NCBI GenBank assembly: GCA_014379355.1
Contig: JACMLX010000161.1
Coordinates: forward strand, 1-33,872
Length of the DNA: 33,872 nt
Source of the DNA: Gemmatimonadaceae bacterium
Lineage (GTDB): Bacteria > Gemmatimonadota > Gemmatimonadetes > Gemmatimonadales > Gemmatimonadaceae
Reading direction: 5' to 3'
This document shows, in pieces, positions 14,476 through 22,972 of the stretch. The position numbers and the translations under genes are program-made. The stretch's first letter is position 1. Each line of letters begins with the position of its first letter. The notes below the pieces were generated by a model. It did not search any database. It saw only the letters and a program-made list of their open reading frames with translations, and had not been told where the DNA came from.

Positions 14476-17372
14476 AGATTCTCGATCGCAACGTCTACGT
14501 CGGCCCGAGCCACTACGCCCACTTCCCGGTCATCCGACTCGAGGTGGATCTCGGTGAGCTCGAAGCCTGGCCCACGATGCGATTGGGGCGCGGATTCACC
14601 GACACACTCGTCGAACGCCTGCCCGGCCTTGCCGAACATGGCTGCAGCTACGGTCAGCCCGGTGGCTTCATCCGCCGCATGACCGAAGACGAAGGCACCT
14701 GGCTCGGCCACGTCTTCGAACATGCCGTGCTCGAGGTGCAGAGCACCGCGGGCATCGCCGTCACGTTCGGCAAGACACGCTCCGCCGGTCGCGATGGCGT
14801 GTATGACGTCGCGTTCGAATACGAGCAGGACGATGTCGGCATCGAAGCCGCGGATCTGGCGCTCGATCTGCTGCATTCGCTGCTGCCCACCGATCTGCAG
14901 CCCGACGATTTCGATCGCAGCTTCGACTGGGAAACACGTCGCGACGGATTCATCCGCTACGCGCAGCGCCGTGCACTCGGGCCCAGCACGGCAAGCATCG
15001 TGCACGCCGCCGAGAAGCGCGGTATTCCCTGGATCCGGCTCAACGAGCAGTCGTTGATTCAGCTCGGCTACGGCTGCCATCAACAGCGCATCCAGGCGAC
15101 GGTCACCGGCCGCACATCGCACATCGCCGTCGAACTCGCGAGCGACAAGGAAGAGACGAACAAGATCCTCGCGAACCTCGGCCTGCCCGTGCCGAAGCAA
15201 CGACTGGTGCAGAGCGCCGACCGCGCCGTCCGTGAGGCCGAGCGCATCGGATTTCCCGTCGTGCTCAAGCCGTACAACGGCAATCATGGTCGCGGCGTCT
15301 CGATCAACCTGAGCGACAAGTCCGAGATTCGCGAGGCATTCGATCGCGCCGCCGAACACTCGCGCAGCGTGATCGTCGAGTCGTTCATCACCGGTCACGA
15401 TCATCGCATGGTGGTGATCGACGGTGAACTGGTGGCGGTCAGCAAGCGCGAGCCAGGCCATGTGGTGGGCGACGGGGAACACTCGATCGAGCAGCTGGTC
15501 GCGTTCGTGAATTCCGATCCACGGCGCGGCATCGGACATGAAAAGGTGCTCACGCGCATCGAGCTCGATGCACAGGCGACCGGCCTGCTCGAGAAACTCG
15601 GGTACACCGCGGCCAGCGTCCCACCGAGAGATGAAGTGGTGTACCTGCGACTCACCGCCAACCTCAGCACCGGCGGTACCGCGCGCGACATGACGGACCT
15701 GGTGCATCCCGACAATGCCGAGATGGCGGTTCGCGCCGTGAAGGCGATCGGGCTCGACATCGGCGGCGTCGATTTCCTCACGCCGGACATCACGCAGAGC
15801 TACAAGGAAATCGGCGGTGCGATCTGCGAGATCAACGCGGCGCCCGGTTTTCGCATGCACATGGCGCCAAGTGATGGTCGTCCGCGTGACGTCGCCGGCA
15901 AGACGATCGACATGCTCTTTCCGGCGGGCGCGCCGGTGACGATCCCGATTGCCGCGATCACCGGCACCAACGGCAAGACGACCACGTCGCGCATGCTGGC
16001 GCACATCCACAAGCTGGCCGGCAAGCGCGTCGGCCTCACGACCACGGACGGCGTGTATGTCGATGGTCAGCGCACGGTGGTCGGTGACATGACGGGTCCG
16101 ACGGCCGCGCGCATCGTGCTCAGCGATCCGAATGTGGAAGTCGCCGTGCTCGAGACGGCGCGCGGTGGACTGCTGCGTGCCGGCATGGCGACACGCCACG
16201 TGGACGTCGGTGCGGTGATCAACGTGCGTGCCGATCACCTCGGCCAGAAGGGCATCGACACGCTCGAGCAGCTGGCTGAGATCAAGCGCACGGTGATCGA
16301 GATTGCGCGTGATACGGCGGTGCTGAACGCCGACGATCCGCTGACGCTGCGCATGGCGGCGTACACGGAAGCGAAACATGTGTGCTACGTCACGCTCAAT
16401 CCGGATCATGAACTCGTGCGCGAACACATCCGCGCTGGGGGTCGTGCGATCGCGCTGGAGAACGGCATCAATGGGTCGATGATCACGATCTATGACCACG
16501 GCGCGCACATTCCGCTGCTGTGGACGCACCTGATTCCTGCGACCATCGAGGGCAAGGCACTGCACAATGTGCAGAACGCGATGTTCGCGGCTGCGATGGC
16601 GTTCGCGATGGGCGTGCGTCTCGAGGACATCCGTCACGGGTTGCGCACGTTCGACACCAGCTTCTTCCAGGCACCGGGCCGGTTGAACGTGTACGACCAG
16701 CATGCGTTCAAGGTGCTCTTCGATTACGGGCACAATGCCGACGCGGTGGAGCAACTGTGCCAGCTGGCGAATCGTCTCGAGATCAAGGGTCGCCGCATCT
16801 GCGTGCTGTCCGCACCGGGCGACCGTCGCGATCAGGACATCATCGCGATTGCGGATGTCGCCGCCGAGGCCGCGTTTGACTTGTACATCTGCCGCCGCGA
16901 CGACAGTCGTCGGGGGCGCGGTGATGCCGAGGTGCCACAGATGCTGCACGACGCGCTGACTGCGCATGGCATCATCAGCAACCGCATCGAGATCATCGTC
17001 GACGAGCAGGAAGCGATCGACACCGCGCTGACGAGGGCACAGCCCGGTGATCTCGTGCTGATCTTCGCCGATGCGCTCGCGCGCGGATGGAAACAGATCA
17101 CCCAGTTCAAGTCTGACGCCGATCGGGCGACGCTGGTGTCCACGAAGAAACAGGTTCCGCAGACGATCGCACCCGAAGCCAAGGAGTTGGCCGACGACAC
17201 TGTACCACCGCCAGTCTCACCTGTCGTCATGCCGGTCGCCGAAATTCCCCGCGCTCCCGCGCCCCCGCGCGAAAACTTTTCCGCCACGAAGAAGACCGAA
17301 ACCGACAGTCTCGGCTCGACGATCGTTCGCGACGATCGTGGCGTCTTCCTGGCGCGCGAAGCGAACGACTGA
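14472..17372 (+). CDS. cphA: Cyanophycin synthetase
   Basis: A 966-residue enzyme that builds cyanophycin from aspartate and arginine with ATP. The N-terminal domain (about 1-160) includes an HVFEH motif at 80-84, which may correspond to the metal site proposed to make primers in some CphA1 proteins. The ATP-grasp domain (about 165-490) has KPYNGNHGRG at 266-275 and adds Asp to the backbone. The Mur-ligase domain has the P-loop GTNGKTTT from residue 498, ETARGGLLRAG, RADHLG, HNVQNA and FDYGHNADAV, and adds Arg. Domain order and length to about residue 876 are typical. A further 90 residues, rich in Pro, Ala, Thr and charged residues, form an unusual tail. The start overlaps the cphB stop. Confidence 0.95.
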   Translation: MKILDRNVYVGPSHYAHFPVIRLEVDLGELEAWPTMRLGRGFTDTLVERLPGLAEHGCSYGQPGGFIRRMTEDEGTWLGHVFEHAVLEVQSTAGIAVTFGKTRSAGRDGVYDVAFEYEQDDVGIEAADLALDLLHSLLPTDLQPDDFDRSFDWETRRDGFIRYAQRRALGPSTASIVHAAEKRGIPWIRLNEQSLIQLGYGCHQQRIQATVTGRTSHIAVELASDKEETNKILANLGLPVPKQRLVQSADRAVREAERIGFPVVLKPYNGNHGRGVSINLSDKSEIREAFDRAAEHSRSVIVESFITGHDHRMVVIDGELVAVSKREPGHVVGDGEHSIEQLVAFVNSDPRRGIGHEKVLTRIELDAQATGLLEKLGYTAASVPPRDEVVYLRLTANLSTGGTARDMTDLVHPDNAEMAVRAVKAIGLDIGGVDFLTPDITQSYKEIGGAICEINAAPGFRMHMAPSDGRPRDVAGKTIDMLFPAGAPVTIPIAAITGTNGKTTTSRMLAHIHKLAGKRVGLTTTDGVYVDGQRTVVGDMTGPTAARIVLSDPNVEVAVLETARGGLLRAGMATRHVDVGAVINVRADHLGQKGIDTLEQLAEIKRTVIEIARDTAVLNADDPLTLRMAAYTEAKHVCYVTLNPDHELVREHIRAGGRAIALENGINGSMITIYDHGAHIPLLWTHLIPATIEGKALHNVQNAMFAAAMAFAMGVRLEDIRHGLRTFDTSFFQAPGRLNVYDQHAFKVLFDYGHNADAVEQLCQLANRLEIKGRRICVLSAPGDRRDQDIIAIADVAAEAAFDLYICRRDDSRRGRGDAEVPQMLHDALTAHGIISNRIEIIVDEQEAIDTALTRAQPGDLVLIFADALARGWKQITQFKSDADRATLVSTKKQVPQTIAPEAKELADDTVPPPVSPVVMPVAEIPRAPAPPRENFSATKKTETDSLGSTIVRDDRGVFLAREAND

Positions 17373-17395
17373 CACGGCTCGAGCAGCGCAGCAGC

Positions 17396-19078
17396 ATGTC
17401 GCGGTCTCCGCTCCAACCGGACTTCGAGTCGGGTTTCCCATCACCGACCATCGTGGATTCGCGCCGCCTGATGGGCCCCAACCTGCTGCATGCAGGCATG
17501 GGTGCAGTGCTCGATGTCATGCTCGAGGACACGACACCCGATCACAACGCCCGCCTCCTGACGGCGTGGCACGAGCGTGTCTCATTCCTTGCGGACATGC
17601 TGGAGTGGCCGGACATCCACACTGCGCAGCGCGTGTATGCCGGCGGCGCAAGCCTGTTCGTGCAGGCGCCGATCGATCAGCTCATGACGGCGACGGACCT
17701 GTGCGAGTCGGCGTGGGTCTTCGCCGAAGCGACGCTCGCGCGCATCCCGCAATCCGATGCGTCGCTTGCATCGCTGACGGCGTTGGCTCGCGCCGAGGCG
17801 CGGAGCGGTCTTCGCGATGTCTGGGACGACGCGATTCGGCGCGGACTGAACGTCACCTTCGATGACGAGACGATCGCAGTCGGAACGGGTCAGGGTTCAC
17901 AGGCGTGGCCACGCACCGCGGTGCCCGCCGTCGCCGACATCGACTGGCCGTCGCTGCGCGACATTCCGATCGTGCTCGTCACGGGATCCAACGGCAAGAC
18001 GACCGTCGTGCGCATGGTGGCGGCGATGGCGCGTGCTGCTGGTCATGTGGTCGGTTACACGTGCACTGATGGAGTATGGATTGGCGACGTGCAGCTGGAG
18101 AGCGGTGACTACTCCGGCCCGGCCGGTGCGCGACGTGTGCTCCAGGATCCGAGTGTCACCCTGGCCGTCCTCGAAACGGCGCGCGGAGGAATCCTGCGCC
18201 GCGGCCTCGCGATGCAGCACGCGTCGGTCGCGGCCATCATCACGCTCTCGGCCGATCACTTCGGCGACTACGGCATCACCGATCTTGCATCGCTGGCAGA
18301 TGTCAAGCTCGTCGTCGCACATGCAGTGTCTGCGTCCGGCACTCTCGTCTACAACGGCGCAATTCCTGAGCTGTCATCTGCGCTGGCGTCGTACCGCGGG
18401 CGCGCGGTGTCGCTGTTCGATGCCGAATTGCGACTGACCGCGGCAGAACTCGCGGGCATTCCAGCGACGCTCCACGGCACCGCGACGCACAACGTGCTCA
18501 ACGCCGCGATCGCGCTGGCAATCGCCAACGAACTGCAGCTCGACGCCACGGCGCTCGACGCGCTCAGGACGTTCGGTGCCGAACCGACGGACAACATGGG
18601 TCGCCTCATGGTCCAGCAGGTCGGTGACGTCACGGTCGTGGTCGACTATGCCCATAACCCGCAGAGTGTCGCCGCACTGATCGACGCCACGCGTGCGTTG
18701 CCAGCGGTGCGTCGCGCCATCACGCTGGGCACTGGCGGCGACCGCGATGACCTCGCGCTCCACGACATGGCGCGCGCGGCGGTCGACTCCGGCGCCATCG
18801 ACTTCTTCATCGCAAAGGAGATGCCGAAGTTTCTGCGCGGTCGCGCCGCGGGCTCCATCAGCGGCGTCCTGCTCGCTGCGTTGCGCAACTGTCGCGTTGC
18901 GGGCGACCGGATGACGAGCGCCCCCGACGACATGTCTGCCGTTCGCACCGCGTTGCAGTGGGCACGTGCCGGCGACCTGCTGCTCCTCACCGTGCACGAT
19001 TCACGCGACGCTGTGCTCGCTTTCCTTGCAGAACTGACGCAAACAGGATGGCGCGCCGGCGAAGCGCTGCCGTCATGA
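17396..19078 (+). CDS. Stand-alone CphA-like Mur ligase, no ATP-grasp domain
   Basis: A 560-residue protein. Residues 190-560 resemble the Mur-ligase half of CphA: P-loop VTGSNGKTTVVRM (GSNGKTT at 197-203), YTCTDGVWIG, SGDYSGPAGARRVL, LETARGGILRRG, LSADHFGDYGI, THNVLNA and VVDYAHNPQSV. The first 190 residues, starting with VDSRRLMGPNL, are not an ATP-grasp domain; they look helical and I cannot name them. ATP-dependent ligation of an amino acid or peptide to a carboxyl group is expected. It starts 23 bases after cphA, so it is probably co-transcribed and acts on cyanophycin or its fragments. Which reaction it performs is unknown; it is not the usual CphA1 architecture. Confidence 0.85.
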   Translation: MSRSPLQPDFESGFPSPTIVDSRRLMGPNLLHAGMGAVLDVMLEDTTPDHNARLLTAWHERVSFLADMLEWPDIHTAQRVYAGGASLFVQAPIDQLMTATDLCESAWVFAEATLARIPQSDASLASLTALARAEARSGLRDVWDDAIRRGLNVTFDDETIAVGTGQGSQAWPRTAVPAVADIDWPSLRDIPIVLVTGSNGKTTVVRMVAAMARAAGHVVGYTCTDGVWIGDVQLESGDYSGPAGARRVLQDPSVTLAVLETARGGILRRGLAMQHASVAAIITLSADHFGDYGITDLASLADVKLVVAHAVSASGTLVYNGAIPELSSALASYRGRAVSLFDAELRLTAAELAGIPATLHGTATHNVLNAAIALAIANELQLDATALDALRTFGAEPTDNMGRLMVQQVGDVTVVVDYAHNPQSVAALIDATRALPAVRRAITLGTGGDRDDLALHDMARAAVDSGAIDFFIAKEMPKFLRGRAAGSISGVLLAALRNCRVAGDRMTSAPDDMSAVRTALQWARAGDLLLLTVHDSRDAVLAFLAELTQTGWRAGEALPS

Positions 19079-19319
19079 CCGTCGGCAGTCAGCGCGACCT
19101 GGCGCACGCCGTCCAGCATCATCGGATGCATGAAGAGGGCCAATATCTCTGTGACTCACTGGCCCTGTGCGAGTCCGCTCTTCAGGTGTGCGGGTATCAG
19201 CGCGTCCGATCTGAGCGATATCTGCACATCTCGGCACCGAAACCTGCCGCGGCGAGTCAGGCCTTCGCCAGACCTTCGCCTGCCTCGCCGGAGTGCGTGA
19301 GCGGGCGTAGCTTCGTGCC

Positions 19320-21176
19320 ATGAAAAACGTGATTCTCACACAACTCAAGGAATTGCCGTTCGTGGCCGGGCTTCCTGACGCGCAGCTCTGGCGCTTCGCC
19401 CAGTCACTCGAGCCGCATTCCTTCGCCACCGACGACGTGTTCTTCAACGAGGGTGATGAACGCACGATGTTCGCCCTCGTCGTCGCCGGCGGCGTCGCCA
19501 TCGAAAAGACCGCCGGCGGACGCACCACGCGTCTCGTCACGATGGGCCCGGGTGAAGCCATCGGTGAAGGCATCCTGCTCGATGATACACGTCATGGCAC
19601 GACGGCCCGCGCCGTCATCGCCGGCGAGCTGCTGATCCTGCGCAAGGACAAGCTCGCCGAAGTCGTCAAGGACAATCCGCATCTCTACGCCGGACTCGTC
19701 GCGCGCGCGGCACGTGCCATCGCCGGACGATTGCGCATCGCCGACGCGACACTCGTCGGCCGTGGTCGCACACTCGGATTCGGCAGCCGGCGCATGCGCG
19801 TCGAGCACGATCTGCTCGGCGAGCGCGAAGTCCCCGATGAGGCGCTCTACGGTGTGCAGACGCTGCGCGCGGCAGAGAACTTCCCGATCACCGGCGTGCT
19901 GCTGCGCGAGTTCCCGGAGCTCATTGCCGCACTCGCCGGCGTGAAGATCGCCGCCGCACTGGCGAATCGCGACCTCGGCCTGCTGCCCGACAACATCGCC
20001 GATGCGATCGTCCGTGCGGGTGAGGAGATCCGGGCCGGCCGTCATCACGAACATTTCATCGTGGACATGATCCAGGGCGGTGCCGGCACCAGCACGAACA
20101 TGAACGCGAACGAAGTCATCGCGAACCGTGCACTCGAGATTCTCGGTCGCTCACGCGGCACCTACGACGTGGTGCATCCGAACGAACATGTGAATCGCAG
20201 CCAGAGCACGAACGATGTGTATCCGACATCGATTCGTATTGCGCTCCACACGGCGCTGGACGTCTTGCGCGCGACCCTCACGGAGCTGTGTGGCGCGATG
20301 GATGTGAAGGCTGCCGAGTTTGCGGACCTGATCAAGATGGGTCGCACACAGTTGCAGGATGCCGTGCCGATGACGCTGGGTCGCGAATTCAAGGCGTGGG
20401 CGCACACGCTCATGGAGGACGTCGACCGCCTCGGTGAAGCGCAGGCATTGATGCGTGAGATGAACATGGGTGCCACCGCGATCGGTACCGGCATCACCGC
20501 GTCGGAGGAGTTCACCGTCTCGGTGCGTCAGCATCTGTCGGATGTGACGGGGTTGGTGATGATCACGGCGCCCGACCTGATCGAGGCGACCAGTGATACG
20601 GGTGCGTTCGTCCAGTTGAGCGGTGTGCTCAAGCGCACCGCCACCAAACTCTCGAAGATCTGCAACGACCTGCGCCTGCTCAGCTCAGGGCCGCGCGCTG
20701 GTTTCGGGGAGATCAACCTGCCGGCCATGCAGCCGGGCAGCAGCATCATGCCGGGCAAGGTGAATCCCGTCATTCCGGAAGTCGTCAATCAGGTCTGCTT
20801 CAACATCATTGGCGGCGACGTGACGGTCACGATGGCCGCCGAAGCAGGCCAGCTCCAGCTGAACGTCTTCGAGCCGATCATCGCGTACAAGCTGCTCGGC
20901 GGCATTCACGAGCTGACGCAGGCGATCCAGGTGCTCAAGGACAAGTGCATCGTGGGCATCACGGCCAATGCCGATCGCATGCGTTATTACGTCGAGCATT
21001 CGATCGGTGTCGTGACAGCGCTGCTGCCGGTGATCGGCTACGAAAAGGCGACCGGCGTGGCCAAGGAAGCGTTGGCGACGGGTCGCGGTGTGACCGAGAT
21101 CGTGCTGGAGCGGGGCTGGCTGACGCGGGAACAGTTGGACGACGTGCTGCGGCCGGAGGCGATGGCAGGCCGGTAA
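19320..21176 (+). CDS. aspA: Aspartate ammonia-lyase fused to an N-terminal cyclic-nucleotide-binding-like domain
   Basis: A 618-residue fusion. Residues 159-618 are a complete aspartase: RVEHDLLGEREVP at the start, GGAGTSTNMNANEVIANRA, VNRSQSTNDVYPTS, GRTQLQDAVPMTLG and the fumarase/aspartase signature GSSIMPGKVNP at 473-483 with the catalytic serine. It converts aspartate to fumarate and ammonia. Residues about 14-140 form a CRP-like beta-roll with a GPGEAIGEGILLDDTRHGTTARA phosphate-cassette region. The Arg expected before the Ser/Thr-Ala pair is not in the usual place, so ligand binding is uncertain. ATG 19794 could in principle make a free aspartase but lacks a ribosome-binding site. The 241 bases upstream contain no gene or signal I recognise. 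Confidence 0.93.
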   Translation: MKNVILTQLKELPFVAGLPDAQLWRFAQSLEPHSFATDDVFFNEGDERTMFALVVAGGVAIEKTAGGRTTRLVTMGPGEAIGEGILLDDTRHGTTARAVIAGELLILRKDKLAEVVKDNPHLYAGLVARAARAIAGRLRIADATLVGRGRTLGFGSRRMRVEHDLLGEREVPDEALYGVQTLRAAENFPITGVLLREFPELIAALAGVKIAAALANRDLGLLPDNIADAIVRAGEEIRAGRHHEHFIVDMIQGGAGTSTNMNANEVIANRALEILGRSRGTYDVVHPNEHVNRSQSTNDVYPTSIRIALHTALDVLRATLTELCGAMDVKAAEFADLIKMGRTQLQDAVPMTLGREFKAWAHTLMEDVDRLGEAQALMREMNMGATAIGTGITASEEFTVSVRQHLSDVTGLVMITAPDLIEATSDTGAFVQLSGVLKRTATKLSKICNDLRLLSSGPRAGFGEINLPAMQPGSSIMPGKVNPVIPEVVNQVCFNIIGGDVTVTMAAEAGQLQLNVFEPIIAYKLLGGIHELTQAIQVLKDKCIVGITANADRMRYYVEHSIGVVTALLPVIGYEKATGVAKEALATGRGVTEIVLERGWLTREQLDDVLRPEAMAGR

Positions 21177-21183
21177 TTGGAGA

Positions 21184-21585
21184 CTACACCGCGAACAGAT
21201 CCCGCTGCACCGGCGCCGTTCTCGGATCGCCCGCGCGATCACGCCACACTCCATCTCGCGCCGTCCGGCCCCGCGTGAACGCCGCGCCATCGGCATCGCG
21301 CAGCAGATGGTCGTCGACATCCGCAGGCAGATACCCACCCGTCAGTGCCATCCGCACGACGATCGCCGAGTCACACGCCACGTTGCTGCACGGATAGACG
21401 GTGCTCGCCACCGCCACGACACTGCCCGGCGTCGCCTCCGCCTCACCGGCCTGCACCCTCCACCCGCGTCGCACCTTACGCATCGGGCCGAGATAGGGCG
21501 CAGACCAGCACACCGGACACCGCGGCGTGGGCGGTGCGGTGGGAGCGAAGGCAGCGGGGCGGCGGATCGGTGCGCTGTCGGACAT
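21184..21585 (-). CDS. Hypothetical protein with a possible zinc-binding Cys cluster
   Basis: A 133-residue protein of unknown function. Two cysteine pairs, CPVC near residue 23 and CSNVAC near residue 66, could bind one zinc ion as a zinc ribbon. The rest is hydrophilic with no membrane segment or signal peptide. It starts with ATG at 21585 and ends 7 bases from the aspartase stop (convergent). The codon positions look like neighbouring genes, which supports it being real, but I recognise no family. Confidence 0.55.
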   Translation of the reverse strand: MSDSAPIRRPAAFAPTAPPTPRCPVCWSAPYLGPMRKVRRGWRVQAGEAEATPGSVVAVASTVYPCSNVACDSAIVVRMALTGGYLPADVDDHLLRDADGAAFTRGRTARDGVWRDRAGDPRTAPVQRDLFAV

Positions 21586-21621
21586 GCCGACAAATTATCG
21601 CGCCCCGAGCCGCGCGGTGTC

Positions 21622-22155
21622 TCAGAAGTAGACGGCGCCGATCAGGCGTGCGAGCGAGGCGCTGAATGCGGAGCCCACCGGGTTGTTCCGGGTGACGCTC
21701 GCCGTTCCAATTGCGCCGAGCGACACATGCGGATTGAAGAAGTACACGGCACCCAGTTCACCGTAGACACCGTACGTGTTCGGGTTTCCCGTTCTGCCCG
21801 AGACGATCAATCCGCCGCCAACCACCGGACGCACGCCAAGCCCGGTTCGCGCATATCGCCGCGCACCAACCTGCAGGGACGCGAGGGTGAAACGATCGTC
21901 CAGAACGACATCGCCGCTCTCGAAGCGTGACTTGTACGACGAGATCGAGGCGCCCGCGACCACGGCCCATTGTGGCGACAGGAACTTCAGCAGCGATGCG
22001 CTCTGTCCGTCTCCCACCGCGACTTCGCCACCCCACGTGCCCTTCTCCGGCGCTCCCGTTCGCGAGGCTTTCTGCGCCGACATCGTCGCCGAAAGCGCCA
22101 TCGAACACGCCACACCAGCCACCGCCACCATCATCGCACGACATGTCACACCCAT
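21622..22155 (-). CDS. Small secreted beta-barrel protein of unknown function
   Basis: A 177-residue protein with a signal peptide (hydrophobic core at about residues 8-24, cleavage near MSAQ). The remainder alternates polar and apolar residues with many Gly, Ser and Tyr and ends in LIGAVYF, with a C-terminal Phe as in outer-membrane barrels. It resembles the 9126-9710 product in style but not in recognisable sequence. It starts with ATG at 22155. Function unknown. Confidence 0.62.
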   Translation of the reverse strand: MGVTCRAMMVAVAGVACSMALSATMSAQKASRTGAPEKGTWGGEVAVGDGQSASLLKFLSPQWAVVAGASISSYKSRFESGDVVLDDRFTLASLQVGARRYARTGLGVRPVVGGGLIVSGRTGNPNTYGVYGELGAVYFFNPHVSLGAIGTASVTRNNPVGSAFSASLARLIGAVYF

Positions 22156-22302
22156 TATTTACCTCGAAGCCAGGGAAGTCGGACCGGTGAGGCATTGAGT
22201 GTCATATCGCTTGCAATTGTTCCACCGCGACCCGACCCTGATTCGCGCAGGCGCCGCGGCCTCGGTCATCGCGACGACGCGTGGCCGCCATAGATTGCGC
22301 GC

Positions 22303-22704
22303 ATGGCAAAGCCCACCGTCGACGGCCCCGGTCAGGCCAAGCTGCAACAGCTCGCGTCCGCGACCCTGCTCGCCCAGACCGTGCACGGGTTGATCGAGAA
22401 GTACGCCATCGCCGTTCGCACCGGCCAACCCACCGCTGGCTTTCCGCAACAGATCAAGCGCGCCGCCACACCACTGGTCGGCCTGCTCCGAAGCCAGTTC
22501 CAGCTCCTTGCCGACCTCTCCAGCGACCTGATCCTGATTGCGACCCGGGGCGGGGGCGCCGATGCAGCCAAGCTCCGGATGCTCCGCGAACGCGTCGGAC
22601 AGCTGAAATCCGGAATCGAACTGGCCGTCACGTCCACGCTCAACAAACACGCCGTCGCGGACCACGCGCCGGCGCCAGACTCGAGTGCCGGTAGCGGCGG
22701 GTAA
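22303..22704 (+). CDS. Hypothetical helical protein
   Basis: A 133-residue protein without signal peptide, membrane helix or cysteine. It appears largely alpha-helical, with Leu/Ala-rich stretches at about 13-35 and 45-80 and a Ser/Gly/Ala-rich tail. A loop RGGGADAAK near residue 85 separates two helical parts. I do not recognise a family. It lies 268 bases before the cytochrome oxidase operon on the same strand. Its reality rests on plausible composition and codon pattern. Confidence 0.5.
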   Translation: MAKPTVDGPGQAKLQQLASATLLAQTVHGLIEKYAIAVRTGQPTAGFPQQIKRAATPLVGLLRSQFQLLADLSSDLILIATRGGGADAAKLRMLRERVGQLKSGIELAVTSTLNKHAVADHAPAPDSSAGSGG

Positions 22705-22892
22705 CCCGTGTTCCTTAGTTTTGCGGGACTGCGGGTGTCGCGCAGAGATTTGTGCGTTGCGTTGATTCCTGTCGCCGGCCAGAACTAACCGGCACGTCCG
22801 TCGCTTGACCTGGTAGGGGTCGCGCTTGTCGTGGATGACTGGACGAGATATGACTCAGTGATGCGGGTGTCCGACGCGTCACGCCTGCGGTG

Positions 22893-22910
22893 CCGGAACA
22901 TTCGTTCCGG
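22893..22910 (+). promoter_or_regulatory. Perfect hairpin in the leader of the oxidase operon
   Basis: CCGGAAC (22893-22899) and GTTCCGG (22904-22910) form a perfect 7-bp stem with an ATTC loop, 62 bases before the ctaC start. There is no T-run, so termination is unlikely. It may be a regulator-binding palindrome or an mRNA leader structure. The rest of the 22705-22972 gap shows only a weak TTGACC at 22808. Confidence 0.35.
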
Positions 22911-22972
22911 TCGTGCAGGTTCCTCCTGGGGCGTCTACCCTGGCTCCTCACGACCTTTCCCAAGACCTGGGC

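Noticed and set aside
14430-16967. 845-codon open frame on the minus strand across cphA
   Set aside because: It is a mirror of the GC-rich cphA codons: rich in Arg, His, Asp and Val with no domain I recognise, while the plus strand shows complete CphA motifs.
19794-21176. Separate aspartase gene starting at an internal ATG
   Set aside because: The frame is continuous with the upstream domain, and no ribosome-binding site precedes the internal ATG.
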